A DNA stretch of 64,000 bases from Phytophthora sp. 'mugwort' (GCA_033558025.1 JAUCEF010000006.1:3968001-4032000); one strand, 5' to 3'. Positions 41,603-53,968 are shown, counted from the first letter of the stretch. A program made the numbers and translations. The notes: generated by a model not told the origin, from the sequence alone.

Positions 41603-44600
41603 TTACCTTCGGGCCACAGGCGTCTCTTCCCGGCTGCGGTTCAACATGACCGCGGGAAAGGAGCCCCGCTGACGGGTTTCCACCCCGCGATCGCTTGGAT
41701 CTGCAGTCGTGAAGGGCGCCAACGCTCCGGACGTCTCTTCCCTGTCGTGGTTCAACATGTCCGCGAGTAAGGAGTCCCGCTGACGGGCTTCCGCCTCGTG
41801 GTCGCTTGGGCCATTGTCATCGAAGGGTGCCGACACAGGCAGTCCTCGCAATAAGGTGTGTAGTTGCCTACTCACCTGCGTGGACTGTCTTATTGCTTGC
41901 GCCTGGGTTGCCTGCCATAAGGCAGCAACATGAAGGTCAATCAGGGCGTGCACCCGAGCCTTGACGCCGATGAGACTTGGTTCATACTCGTGGAAGCGGA
42001 TGTCATTGCGGTGCGTCCATAGGCAGCGAAGTACCACAACTCTCACTATGTGGAAGACCGCAAAGAGGCTGTAACCAAAGTCCATTTTGGCTCGGGGAGT
42101 AGGCATGATGTCCGCGAAGTAGACCACAGTCGCCCACTCAATGGGAGACTCAAACCACTGCTGGAACACCTCAAGCCATTCCGCCCATACGGTTGCCGCA
42201 AAGTCACAATACCAAAAGAGATGGGAGACGGTTTCAATGACTCCACACCCATGATGGCAGTGAATCATAGCGCCTTGCACGTGCTGCAGCCTAAAACTCA
42301 CCCAAAGTGCGTTGTGCTGAAGTCTGTACAGCAAGTCCGCGTTCACTGGTAGTACGTGCTTGTTCATCTTTAGGTCCCTGCCCCATACATTTGCGGGAGG
42401 CGCTTCTTCAAGGCCAAGTGCAGTCGTTGGCAGGCCGGGTACCTTATACTGAACCAGGAGCTTGCGTATTAACGACACCGTGAGATCAGCGACTTCATAG
42501 CCACTGAAGCTCCAAGTATGGAGTGCGCAGCCGTAGTGTGGCTTGGGGCGGGGTCCAATGGGCATGTTGGCCAACGGTCGTAACTGCGAGTCAATCTTAA
42601 TTAAGAAAGATCCGCAGAAGCTCACGCTGTTAGCTCGCCTAGGCTGGCCATGCTCATGGATGACTTGGGATAGCTTGGCGGCTTGAGGCGGGTATCCACT
42701 AAGCTCAAACAAGTCAGATATCCGATAAACCTTTACGCGAATAAGGTCTTGGACAATTCCCAGGTTTGCGGCCGCAGGGTCTTGGGCGTCTTGGTTGCAG
42801 TCGTGATATCCACATTGTCCAGTAGCGGCATTGTCAACTTGTCAAACTTGGTCATGTTGCGAGTGATCTTGGGGCGCAGTTTGGTGTTCCAAAGGAAGAG
42901 AACATGGTGCCAATACAAACCAAGCGGTCTCCATCGTCTTAGCCGTCGAGACACCACATGATGAGGGCTGTTCCAGACCGGCGCGTACAGGATGTCAAAG
43001 TCGCGTCCCCAAGGTTTCATCACGGAGTCAAACAGCGCAATGACTGGGGCGGCCCATGAGGGTACATCATCCGGTGACTGGCGTACGGCCATGAGCAGCT
43101 TGCAGAGCATGTGTAGTTGGAGTCCCTCGATCATCGTTTTCACAGGCGTTAAGCCGAGGCCTCCCATGTGCATGGGCAACGTCCACCAAGCTCGGGGAAC
43201 GATGTTCGACGTACAACACTGGGTCATGAACCGTACTATCATGTCCTGGACTTGGTCTTGGAAACCAGTTTCAGGTTTGTAGCAGACACTGGCCGTGTAC
43301 CAGAGAACAGGCAAGATGATCTGTTGTAGGATAACCACTTGTCCTCGCAGAGTGCGTGCCCGGTACTTCCACAGTGAACACCTTGTCTGCATGTCCGCCA
43401 ATATGTGCTGTAGCCGTGCCGCGTCTGTGAGCTTGGGACCGTAATATATACCAAGCAGTTTGGCCGAGTCGTTGTTCCCAACAACCTTTAGTCCCAATTG
43501 CTGTAGTTCCTCACGGATGCTGTCGGTTTCACTGTTCCAGGGGTGGAACGGCAGCACCACGGTCTTGTTCTTGTTCAGCTCCATGCCCGATGCCTCACAG
43601 AAGAGATCCACCAAGTCCAGTAGACGTTGAGCATCCCGCAGGTCCCTCAGTAGTCCAATGCAGTCATCAGCAAAGCTGATCGGACTACCGAAGAGTCTCC
43701 ACACCGAAGTCCAGCATCCTTCATCTTGGCGCGAATCAAGTTCAGCAAAGGTTCCGCGTAAAGCACGAACAGACCCGGGGAGAGAGGGTCTCCTTGCCGC
43801 ACGCCTCTCCCTAATTCAAAGGGCGAAAGTGGGCTACCGTTGAATAGTAGCGCCACCAAAACCCCACGAAACATCACGCGTACCCAGCGACGAAACACTT
43901 CGCCGAAGCGGAAGTGCTCGAGGATCATGTCACGGGCATCCCACACCACGCTGTCGAAGGCCTTGGCAAAGTCAATCAAGATAGCACCAGCCACCGCGTC
44001 ATCGTCTTCATACACTTTCATGAGTGCTTGAAGTCGCAGGTGAGCATGACGAATATCGCGCCCAGGCACGAAGCCATACTGGTCAGAGAATAGGAGTGTC
44101 TAGCACAGTTCCCAGACGGTATGCCAGATCTTGGGGCCCAGCTTGGCATCGACGTTGAGGAGAGTAATGGGTCTGTAGTTTCCAGGTTCTTTACGGTCTC
44201 CCTTCTTGTATAGCAAGCAGACTTGGCCGCGACGCTGGAACTTGGACATCCTGCCTTTCTCCAGTTGAGCTGCGTAGACAATCTCCAGGATACGGCTCCA
44301 AAGTGGCACATCAGTTAGGTAGTAGGCCACGGGTAACCCATCGGGTCCTGGTGCCTTCCCCGACGACATATGCTTGATAGCCCAGTAGAAGTCATTTGCT
44401 GTGAGTGGACTGTCAAGATAGGCAGCTCGCTTCGACGTCAGATGCTTAGTCGTGTGTTCAAGGATCTGGGCCAGCTTGATGCGATCCCATTTCGGCTTGT
44501 CATGATGGAACTCTCTTGAAGGTGAACGATAGATCCCGGACCAAAACTGGTTGAACTCCTGGCACATGACTTCCAACTCCTCCGGCGAATTGACAGGAAT

Positions 44601-45160
44601 CGGAGTGTTGTGCAGGATCTGAGGCGGTCGGAAGAAGTACTTGGTACCTCGTTCAGAATCATGGAGGTCGGAGGCAAACTTCTTCTTCGATGCGTAGAAC
44701 TTTTTCACCTTCATCTTGACCTCCAGTAGTGCCCTCTTTTCAGTCAGCCGCCGGCGTTGATCATCGGTAGGCTCCGTCGCTTGGCGGTGCTGCAGATCAT
44801 TGATTTCCAGGTGCAGTTCCTCAAGTTCGCGCTGGCGAGCATTTTTCCGGGATTCAAATAACTCGTGCAGGAAGATGTTGTCGCGACGCTTGTGCTCGTC
44901 GAGTAGGCAGCCCGGGTTGTAGTGGGAATCCGTTGGTGCATGGAGCATGTCTGCCAACTTGATCAGCGATTCTTGGAGATACTGCTGCGCTTCAGGAAGC
45001 TGGATGATCCATTCTGGGCAGCGCCAGGGGGGTCTCTTAGCCGGCCGAAAGACAGCAGATCCGAGTCGAAAGTCGATGCCGCAGTGGTCACCCATATTGG
45101 AGCGATTGCGAAAGTCGTGCAGAATGCCCTGCATGGCCGAGTGGAAGAGCTGGGAGCTTT
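41603..45160 (-). pseudogene. LINE ORF2 remnant: reverse transcriptase
   Basis: Minus-strand reading in order: GDHCGIDFRL (likely end of the lost endonuclease), MSSGKAPGPDGLPVAYY and YKKGDRKEPGNYRPITLLN (fingers), an in-frame TAG, then DQYGFVPGRDIRHAHL, ILIDFAKAFDSV (motif A, catalytic Asp), GRGVRQGDPLSPGLFVLYAE (motif B), and after a frameshift GSPISFADDCIGLL (motif C with the Asp pair). After another shift the 369-codon tail has HCHHGCGVIETVSHLFWYC, the zinc-binding domain found after many LINE reverse transcriptases. All catalytic residues are still readable, so decay is fairly recent. Confidence 0.85.
41621..41831 (-). repeat. Two ~111-bp direct repeats at the LINE ORF2 end
   Basis: The segments starting at 41621 and 41732 (both CGTCTCTTCC) align over about 100 bases with scattered differences and keep the frame, so the ORF2 C-terminus contains a duplicated ~37-residue unit, each ending in REET. 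Confidence 0.75.
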
Positions 45161-45236
45161 ACACTGCAGCGAGCTCCTTGAGGTCCGGTTCATGCCGTTA
45201 GCGTTCAGCGAGAACCCTCTCAGGGCCCAATTCCCA

Positions 45237-47083
45237 TTAGAGAAAAGGGCTACCCGAGTTGGCTACTGCCGAAGCCGCTTGTTGGAGATCAACGATGCAT
45301 TGGCGTAAGTCGTCCGGCAACGGGCCATCAAGGAGTCGAGTTGCCAACGGCGAGGTTACCAGTACCCCTAGGGTGCGATCGTCCCAGAGGTGCCACATCG
45401 GATGGGGCAGCGTAGTAGCTTCTTCTTGGATTAGAGCGCAGACCTTGACCGGATCCATATAGATGCTTGGAGCAATCACTTGCAACGCAAGATCAAACTC
45501 GGCCAGTCGCGTTTGGAGCCAGAACTCGTTTGGGGTAGAGCAAAGGCTCTGCAGCACGACTTCTGGGCTTAGGTCGTCAGCGTCCGGGAAGAGCTCGGCC
45601 AACTTGTTCTTGAGCGAGTAGTCCTTCGCCGAGGAGTCTAGCTTCGTGAAGATCATTCGGAGTACTGCGTGGCCAAACGTCTTGCTGCGAAGATGCTGAT
45701 AGTTACCGGGAGCCGAGGTGTCTAATAAAAAGCGATGGACGCGAGGTTGGGCTTGGATCCCGTACAAGCTGCTATCGGCATCTGAGGTGTTCGAGAACTC
45801 AGTCAGATACGATTCGATGACGTCGCAGAGGTCATTGAGGGTGATCGTCTCTGCAGGGTACTTGATCGCAGCGCTGTTGAGTATCTTTCCGGCAGGCTTG
45901 GACAGCTTGACATACGAGGCAACCGGGGAGGGCGGGATCTGAGTACTGTCCCAGAGAGTCATATCCTGATCAGGTGGGACATTGCCACCATCTCCCTCAC
46001 TCAGCCACTCATACTGGTTGGTGGATGCCAGTACTGGATAGCCAGTCTGGGACGGGAGTAGTTCCTTTGCCTTGGCTGTGGGAATGGACATCTTGCCAAA
46101 TCCAAGTTGCTTGGCGCGCAAGATACGCGCCGGCTCCCGGTCCGTTCGCTTGATCGAGCCAGTGGGAAAATTTGGAGGTTCTTCATCCGACGGCCAGATA
46201 GAATTGGGCTGGACTGTGATCCCGTCTTCGACAGTTTCTCCTTCAACACCTTCCATAGCGCTGCCTGAACTGGCTTCCGAGTCACTCACTTCTGAGCCAT
46301 TAGGCTCGGATGGCTCGTACTCGGCGTCCGACGTTTCCATAGGCGTGCCATTGGCTTCGGCGCTCGTGGCAACAGCAGGCTTCGAGGAAGCTTGATGTGC
46401 CGCAAGGTCGACCGACTTAGATGCTGATGGGTGAGCCTTGCGTTTCTCGTGCATCGCCTTCAGGAAGGGCGGCGTGCGTGGTTGAACGCACGGATGCGGT
46501 GATTGACCACCGCGTATCCATGGTCACCGAACTTGATTTCTCGCAACGGCGTCGTTGGCGTAAGCATCAGCGACTCGGGCGGGGACTTGTGGTTGAAGTA
46601 CACTCGGCGGCTGCGTGACTTCAGACCGCGAATCGTACGACTAGGGCACATGAACACCGGTGGTGTCCCATGTGCGGCGAACCAGTCGTAGATCTCGCTG
46701 TCATCGACCTCGTCAGGCAGGCGCTGCAAGTCGACATAGTACCAGCTGGAGTACTTGGAGTACGGTTGAACCCGATAGTTTCGGTCACAGATCGATAGCG
46801 TCTGGCCACCCAACTTGGATGCGATAGCTTGATCAGTGCATACAAAGCTGATGCCAGCGTTCCGGATGGTCTTGAAATCGCGCAGATGGCTGACGTTGGC
46901 CGACCAGATGGCCGGTTGCGTATCCGATCCGAGCGAGGTCATGATCTCCGTATCAGAGAACGTGGCGGTCAGGTCTCGCGCAGGAATCCACATGGAGTAG
47001 GTCAACTCACTCGAGACGAGCTGGGGAACTCCACGTAGAGCAGCTGCTTTCTTGTCATCAGCGTTGCGCTCGGGATCCAACAT
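45237..47083 (-). pseudogene. LINE ORF1-like remnant
   Basis: Two frames, 46460-47083 and 45237-46454, form one split coding region. The first (207 codons from ATG 47083; the frame is open ~26 codons further upstream) contains a region like an RNA-recognition fold (SWYYVDLQRLPDEVDDSEI, DWFAAHGTPPVFMC). The second is Ser/Pro/Glu-rich and then helical, without a recognised domain. Strand, order and position before the reverse transcriptase make it the nucleic-acid-binding ORF1 of the element; no zinc knuckle is visible. Confidence 0.6.
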
Positions 47084-47585
47084 AGCCTTTTCCGCTGACG
47101 CGAGTGCGTCATCGGTGGGTAACGAGAACTCGACCTGTGGGGCCTTGTTTCGCCACTCAGCATGTCAAGTCTGGTCACGACGGGGAGCCGCCATGATGAC
47201 GGGCTGCGAAGGCTGGCGGACCAGTTCGGGCGTTTCTTCTTCCAGCTGCTCTCTCGCTCACGTTCCCCCCTTTACGGTAGGGCTAGGCCGCACTCCTCTG
47301 ACCTCCTAGGGCCACAGGCGCAAACTCGGCAACAGCTTCAAGGGAGGGGCTCGATTGGGAGTCGCGACGACTTAGTTCTTCGGCGGCAGCAGCACGACGG
47401 CTTAGCGTGGTGTCGCGGCGCGGGGCGGGGTCTTAAGGTCCGGTAGTCAGGTGAGGCGACAGCACGACAGATAGGCTGAGGTGGAGAAACGACAACACGG
47501 GACTGGAAGGACCGAAGCTTGAAAGCGCAGTAGCAGGTATGGGCCTGTCTATGTGCACTTGTAGGGTAGCCGGCAAATTGCAAAC
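47084..47585. other. Junction between LINE and tRNA array
   Basis: 502 bases, GC-rich, probably the LINE 5' UTR followed by unrelated flank. No gene or tRNA. Homology to the array unit starts abruptly at 47586. Confidence 0.4.
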
Positions 47586-47650
47586 TGGCCCAATGGATAG
47601 GGCATCCGCCTACGAAGCGGGAGATTGCGGGTTCGAGTCCCGTCGGAGAC
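47586..47650 (+). pseudogene. 5'-truncated tRNA-Arg(ACG) at the array edge
   Basis: Only tRNA positions 8-72 are homologous to the other copies; the seven bases of the 5' acceptor strand are replaced by flanking sequence (GCAAACT) that cannot pair with CGGAGAC. Position 22 is G where all others have A. A and B boxes are intact, so it may still be transcribed, but it should not make a tRNA. Confidence 0.85.
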
Positions 47651-48288
47651 TTCTCTTTTGCACACTTGCACTCGGGTTTTATAAACATACATTTCCCTAC
47701 GGGCGACTGTAGCGGTTGATTGATGCGGTGGCTGCTCGTTCGGACTGCGTCTCGGAGAGCAACACGTAGCGGGGCATTATGAACCACGGCGTCGCCATTC
47801 CCAATGGCGGCCTCTCACTACGCTTGCAGCGAAACGTATAGCCGCTCAATCGGTCGCTCAGACGAGCTGCAGCCTCTATCGTTTAAGGACTTCGATTCTG
47901 GCCGTCTGCCGACAGCTCTGGCACTTGTTCACCGACCACCACTAGTGGTCAGCCTGACAAGGCCCAGCACTGTCCCGTATAGTCACCCATACGTCCATAC
48001 CACGGCACTAGCTCCATCACAACCTTTGTCAGCCACGAGCAGCTATCCACAGCCTGCCTCGACCTGGCCAGCTTCGTCACTCACTTGCAGTGGTATGGCA
48101 AATCGGAGTTCGTTGGCGTACTGGGAGGCAAGAGCAGGGAGCGAGTAGGAGACAGTACGGCCTGACGACGCGTCCACGTCGTCGTTGATATTGCCGTGTG
48201 GGCTGAAGCTGTGTAACGGAGGCAGGTTAGTGAGGATATGAATATTCCCAAAGTTGGTGCTGATGTGGATGTTGTCCATGTCCGAAGC

Positions 48289-48361
48289 GTCCCCGTGGCC
48301 CAATGGATAAGGCATCCGCCTACGAAGCGGGAGATTGCGGGTTCGAGTCCCGTCGGAGACT
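48289..48361 (+). tRNA. tRNA-Arg(ACG), unit 1
   Basis: Reference copy. Cloverleaf: acceptor GTCCCCG/CGGAGAC with a C4-A69 mismatch, D arm GCCC..AGGC, anticodon stem TCCGC/GCGGG with loop CTACGAA (anticodon ACG at 48322-48324, A34 expected to become inosine), T arm GCGGG TTCGAGT CCCGT. No intron, no encoded CCA, discriminator T73. A box TGGCCCAATGG and perfect B box GGTTCGAGTCC. Pol III terminators TTTT at 48366-48369 and a backup at 48387-48390. This first unit carries two private changes in its spacer (A at 47670, T at 47778). Confidence 0.9.
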
Positions 48362-48998
48362 TCTCTTTTGCACACTTGCGCTCGGGTTTTATAAACATAC
48401 ATTTCCCTACGGGCGACTGTAGCGGTTGATTGATGCGGTGGCCGCTCGTTCGGACTGCGTCTCGGAGAGCAACACGTAGCGGGGCATCATGAACCACGGC
48501 GTCGCCATTCCCAATGGCGGCCTCTCACTACGCTTGCAGCGAAACGTATAGCCGCTCAATCGGTCGCTCAGACGAGCTGCAGCCTCTATCGTTTAAGGAC
48601 TTCGATTCTGGCCGTCTGCCGACAGCTCTGGCACTTGTTCACCGACCACCACTAGTGGTCAGCCTGACAAGGCCCAGCACTGTCCCGTATAGTCACCCAT
48701 ACGTCCATACCACGGCACTAGCTCCATCACAACCTTTGTCAGCCACGAGCAGCTATCCACAGCCTGCCTCGACCTGGCCAGCTTCGTCACTCACTTGCAG
48801 TGGTATGGCAAATCGGAGTTCGTTGGCGTACTGGGAGGCAAGAGCAGGGAGCGAGTAGGAGACAGTACGGCCTGACGACGCGTCCACGTCGTCGTTGATA
48901 TTGCCGTGTGGGCTGAAGCTGTGTAACGGAGGCAGGTTAGTGAGGATATGAATATTCCCAAAGTTGGTGCTGATGTGGATGTTGTCCATGTCCGAAGC

Positions 48999-49071
48999 GT
49001 CCCCGTGGCCCAATGGATAAGGCATCCGCCTACGAAGCGGGAGATTGCGGGTTCGAGTCCCGTCGGAGACT
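48999..49071 (+). tRNA. tRNA-Arg(ACG), unit 2
   Basis: Identical gene body to unit 1. Spacer haplotype: C at unit position 83, G at 510, G at 522. Confidence 0.9.
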
Positions 49072-49708
49072 TCTCTTTTGCACACTTGCGCTCGGGTTTT
49101 ATAAACATACATTTCCCTACGGGCGACTGTAGCGGTTGATTGATGCGGTGGCTGCTCGTTCGGACTGCGTCTCGGAGAGCAACACGTAGCGGGGCATCAT
49201 GAACCACGGCGTCGCCATTCCCAATGGCGGCCTCTCACTACGCTTGCAGCGAAACGTATAGCCGCTCAATCGGTCGCTCAGACGAGCTGCAGCCTCTATC
49301 GTTTAAGGACTTCGATTCTGGCCGTCTGCCGACAGCTCTGGCACTTGTTCACCGACCACCACTAGTGGTCAGCCTGACAAGGCCCAGCACTGTCCCGTAT
49401 AGTCACCCATACGTCCATACCACGGCACTAGCTCCATCACAACCTTTGTCAGCCACGAGCAGCTATCCACAGCCTGCCTCGACCTGGCCAGCTTCGTCAC
49501 TCACTTGCAGTGGTATGGCAAATCGGAGTTCGTTGGCGTACTGGGAGGCAAGAGCAGGGAGCGAGTAGGAGACAGTACGACCTGACGACGCGTCCACGTC
49601 GTCGTTGATATTGCCGTGTGGGCTGAAGCTGTGTAACGGAGGCAGGTTAGTGAGGATATGAATATTCCCAAAGTTGGTGCTGATGTGGATGTTGTCCATG
49701 TCCGAAGC

Positions 49709-49781
49709 GTCCCCGTGGCCCAATGGATAAGGCATCCGCCTACGAAGCGGGAGATTGCGGGTTCGAGTCCCGTCGGAGACT
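49709..49781 (+). tRNA. tRNA-Arg(ACG), unit 3
   Basis: Identical gene body. Spacer T83, A510, G522; same haplotype as unit 4. Confidence 0.9.
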
Positions 49782-50418
49782 TCTCTTTTGCACACTTGCG
49801 CTCGGGTTTTATAAACATACATTTCCCTACGGGCGACTGTAGCGGTTGATTGATGCGGTGGCTGCTCGTTCGGACTGCGTCTCGGAGAGCAACACGTAGC
49901 GGGGCATCATGAACCACGGCGTCGCCATTCCCAATGGCGGCCTCTCACTACGCTTGCAGCGAAACGTATAGCCGCTCAATCGGTCGCTCAGACGAGCTGC
50001 AGCCTCTATCGTTTAAGGACTTCGATTCTGGCCGTCTGCCGACAGCTCTGGCACTTGTTCACCGACCACCACTAGTGGTCAGCCTGACAAGGCCCAGCAC
50101 TGTCCCGTATAGTCACCCATACGTCCATACCACGGCACTAGCTCCATCACAACCTTTGTCAGCCACGAGCAGCTATCCACAGCCTGCCTCGACCTGGCCA
50201 GCTTCGTCACTCACTTGCAGTGGTATGGCAAATCGGAGTTCGTTGGCGTACTGGGAGGCAAGAGCAGGGAGCGAGTAGGAGACAGTACGACCTGACGACG
50301 CGTCCACGTCGTCGTTGATATTGCCGTGTGGGCTGAAGCTGTGTAACGGAGGCAGGTTAGTGAGGATATGAATATTCCCAAAGTTGGTGCTGATGTGGAT
50401 GTTGTCCATGTCCGAAGC

Positions 50419-50491
50419 GTCCCCGTGGCCCAATGGATAAGGCATCCGCCTACGAAGCGGGAGATTGCGGGTTCGAGTCCCGTCGGAGACT
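50419..50491 (+). tRNA. tRNA-Arg(ACG), unit 4
   Basis: Identical gene body. Spacer T83, A510, G522, a one-unit duplicate of unit 3. Confidence 0.9.
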
Positions 50492-51128
50492 TCTCTTTTG
50501 CACACTTGCGCTCGGGTTTTATAAACATACATTTCCCTACGGGCGACTGTAGCGGTTGATTGATGCGGTGGCTGCTCGTTCGGACTGCGTCTCGGAGAGC
50601 AACACGTAGCGGGGCATCATGAACCACGGCGTCGCCATTCCCAATGGCGGCCTCTCACTACGCTTGCAGCGAAACGTATAGCCGCTCAATCGGTCGCTCA
50701 GACGAGCTGCAGCCTCTATCGTTTAAGGACTTCGATTCTGGCCGTCTGCCGACAGCTCTGGCACTTGTTCACCGACCACCACTAGTGGTCAGCCTGACAA
50801 GGCCCAGCACTGTCCCGTATAGTCACCCATACGTCCATACCACGGCACTAGCTCCATCACAACCTTTGTCAGCCACGAGCAGCTATCCACAGCCTGCCTC
50901 GACCTGGCCAGCTTCGTCACTCACTTGCAGTGGTATGGCAAATCGGAGTTCGTTGGCGTACTGGGAGGCAAGAGCAGGGAGCGAGTAGGAGACAGTACGG
51001 CCTGACGACGCGTCCACGTCGTCGTTGATATTGCCGTGTGGGCTGAAGCTGTGTAACGGAGGCAGGTTAGTGAGGATATGAATATTCCCAAAGTTGGTGC
51101 TGATGTGGATGTTGTCCATGTCCGAAGC

Positions 51129-51201
51129 GTCCCCGTGGCCCAATGGATAAGGCATCCGCCTACGAAGCGGGAGATTGCGGGTTCGAGTCCCGTCGGAGAC
51201 T
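51129..51201 (+). tRNA. tRNA-Arg(ACG), unit 5
   Basis: Identical gene body. Spacer T83, G510, G522. Confidence 0.9.
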
Positions 51202-51838
51202 TCTCTTTTGCACACTTGCGCTCGGGTTTTATAAACATACATTTCCCTACGGGCGACTGTAGCGGTTGATTGATGCGGTGGCTGCTCGTTCGGACTGCGT
51301 CTCGGAGAGCAACACGTAGCGGGGCATCATGAACCACGGCGTCGCCATTCCCAATGGCGGCCTCTCACTACGCTTGCAGCGAAACGTATAGCCGCTCAAT
51401 CGGTCGCTCAGACGAGCTGCAGCCTCTATCGTTTAAGGACTTCGATTCTGGCCGTCTGCCGACAGCTCTGGCACTTGTTCACCGACCACCACTAGTGGTC
51501 AGCCTGACAAGGCCCAGCACTGTCCCGTATAGTCACCCATACGTCCATACCACGGCACTAGCTCCATCACAACCTTTGTCAGCCACGAGCAGCTATCCAC
51601 AGCCTGCCTCGACCTGGCCAGCTTCGTCACTCACTTGCAGTGGTATGGCAAATCGGAGTTCGTTGGCGTACTGGGAGGTAAGAGCAGGGAGCGAGTAGGA
51701 GACAGTACGGCCTGACGACGCGTCCACGTCGTCGTTGATATTGCCGTGTGGGCTGAAGCTGTGTAACGGAGGCAGGTTAGTGAGGATATGAATATTCCCA
51801 AAGTTGGTGCTGATGTGGATGTTGTCCATGTCTGAAGC

Positions 51839-51911
51839 GTCCCCGTGGCCCAATGGATAAGGCATCCGCCTACGAAGCGGGAGATTGCGGGTTCGAGTCC
51901 CGTCGGAGACT
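51839..51911 (+). tRNA. tRNA-Arg(ACG), unit 6
   Basis: Identical gene body. Spacer carries T479 (shared only with unit 7) and a private T632, seven bases before the tRNA. Confidence 0.9.
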
Positions 51912-52548
51912 TCTCTTTTGCACACTTGCGCTCGGGTTTTATAAACATACATTTCCCTACGGGCGACTGTAGCGGTTGATTGATGCGGTGGCTGCTCGTT
52001 CGGACTGCGTCTCGGAGAGCAACACGTAGCGGGGCATCATGAACCACGGCGTCGCCATTCCCAATGGCGGCCTCTCACTACGCTTGCAGCGAAACGTATA
52101 GCCGCTCAATCGGTCGCTCAGACGAGCTGCAGCCTCTATCGTTTAAGGACTTCGATTCTGGCCGTCTGCCGACAGCTCTGGCACTTGTTCACCGACCACC
52201 ACTAGTGGTCAGCCTGACAAGGCCCAGCACTGTCCCGTATAGTCACCCATACGTCCATACCACGGCACTAGCTCCATCACAACCTTTGTCAGCCACGAGC
52301 AGCTATCCACAGCCTGCCTCGACCTGGCCAGCTTCGTCACTCACTTGCAGTGGTATGGCAAATCGGAGTTCGTTGGCGTACTGGGAGGTAAGAGCAGGGA
52401 GCGAGTAGGAGACAGTACGGCCTGACGACGCGTCCACGTCGTCGTTGATATTGCCGTGTGGGCTGAAGCTGTGTAACGGAGGCAGGTTAGTGAGGATATG
52501 AATATTCCCAAAGTTGGTGCTGATGTGGATGTTGTCCATGTCCGAAGC

Positions 52549-52621
52549 GTCCCCGTGGCCCAATGGATAAGGCATCCGCCTACGAAGCGGGAGATTGCGG
52601 GTTCGAGTCCCGTCGGAGACT
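52549..52621 (+). tRNA. tRNA-Arg(ACG), unit 7
   Basis: Identical gene body. Spacer T479 as in unit 6, but C632. Confidence 0.9.
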
Positions 52622-53258
52622 TCTCTTTTGCACACTTGCGCTCGGGTTTTATAAACATACATTTCCCTACGGGCGACTGTAGCGGTTGATTGATGCGGTG
52701 GCTGCTCGTTCGGACTGCGTCTCGGAGAGCAACACGTAGCGGGGCATCATGAACCACGGCGTCGCCATTCCCAATGGCGGCCTCTCACTACGCTTGCAGC
52801 GAAACGTATAGCCGCTCAATCGGTCGCTCAGACGAGCTGCAGCCTCTATCGTTTAAGGACTTCGATTCTGGCCGTCTGCCGACAGCTCTGGCACTTGTTC
52901 ACCGACCACCACTAGTGGTCAGCCTGACAAGGCCCAGCACTGTCCCGTATAGTCACCCATACGTCCATACCACGGCACTAGCTCCATCACAACCTTTGTC
53001 AGCCACGAGCAGCTATCCACAGCCTGCCTCGACCTGGCCAGCTTCGTCACTCACTTGCAGTGGTATGGCAAATCGGAGTTCGTTGGCGTACTGGGAGGCA
53101 AGAGCAGGGAGCGAGTAGGAGACAGTACGGCCTGACGACGCGTCCACGTCGTCGTTGATATTGCCGTGTGGGCTGAAGCTGTGTAACGGAGGCAGGTTAG
53201 TGAGGATATGAATATTCCCAAAGTTGGTGCTGATGTGGATGTTGTCCATGTCCGAAGC

Positions 53259-53331
53259 GTCCCCGTGGCCCAATGGATAAGGCATCCGCCTACGAAGCGG
53301 GAGATTGCGGGTTCGAGTCCCGTCGGAGACT
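53259..53331 (+). tRNA. tRNA-Arg(ACG), unit 8
   Basis: Identical gene body. Spacer T83, C479, G510, G522. Confidence 0.9.
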
Positions 53332-53968
53332 TCTCTTTTGCACACTTGCGCTCGGGTTTTATAAACATACATTTCCCTACGGGCGACTGTAGCGGTTGAT
53401 TGATGCGGTGGCTGCTCGTTCGGACTGCGTCTCGGAGAGCAACACGTAGCGGGGCATCATGAACCACGGCGTCGCCATTCCCAATGGCGGCCTCTCACTA
53501 CGCTTGCAGCGAAACGTATAGCCGCTCAATCGGTCGCTCAGACGAGCTGCAGCCTCTATCGTTTAAGGACTTCGATTCTGGCCGTCTGCCGACAGCTCTG
53601 GCACTTGTTCACCGACCACCACTAGTGGTCAGCCTGACAAGGCCCAGCACTGTCCCGTATAGTCACCCATACGTCCATACCACGGCACTAGCTCCATCAC
53701 AACCTTTGTCAGCCACGAGCAGCTATCCACAGCCTGCCTCGACCTGGCCAGCTTCGTCACTCACTTGCAGTGGTATGGCAAATCGGAGTTCGTTGGCGTA
53801 CTGGGAGGCAAGAGCAGGGAGCGAGTAGGAGACAGTACGGCCTGACGACGCGTCCACGTCGTCGTTGATATTGCCGTGTGGGCTGAAGCTGTGTAACGGA
53901 GGCAGGTTAGTGAGGATATGAATATTCCCAAAGTTGGTGCTGATGTGGATGTTGTCCATGTCCGAAGC

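Larger units (their letters stand above)
41603..47083 (-). mobile_element. Degenerate non-LTR retrotransposon (LINE)
   Basis: A 5.5-kb minus-strand element with an ORF1-like region (45237-47083) and an ORF2 region (41603-45160) containing reverse transcriptase and the downstream zinc-binding domain. The apurinic-type endonuclease expected before the reverse transcriptase is missing except for a fragment like its C-terminus (NMGDHCGIDFRL). ORF1 is split by one frameshift and ORF2 by one in-frame TAG (44100-44102) and two frameshifts, so the copy is dead. Its 5' side ends near the start of the tRNA array. Confidence 0.85.
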
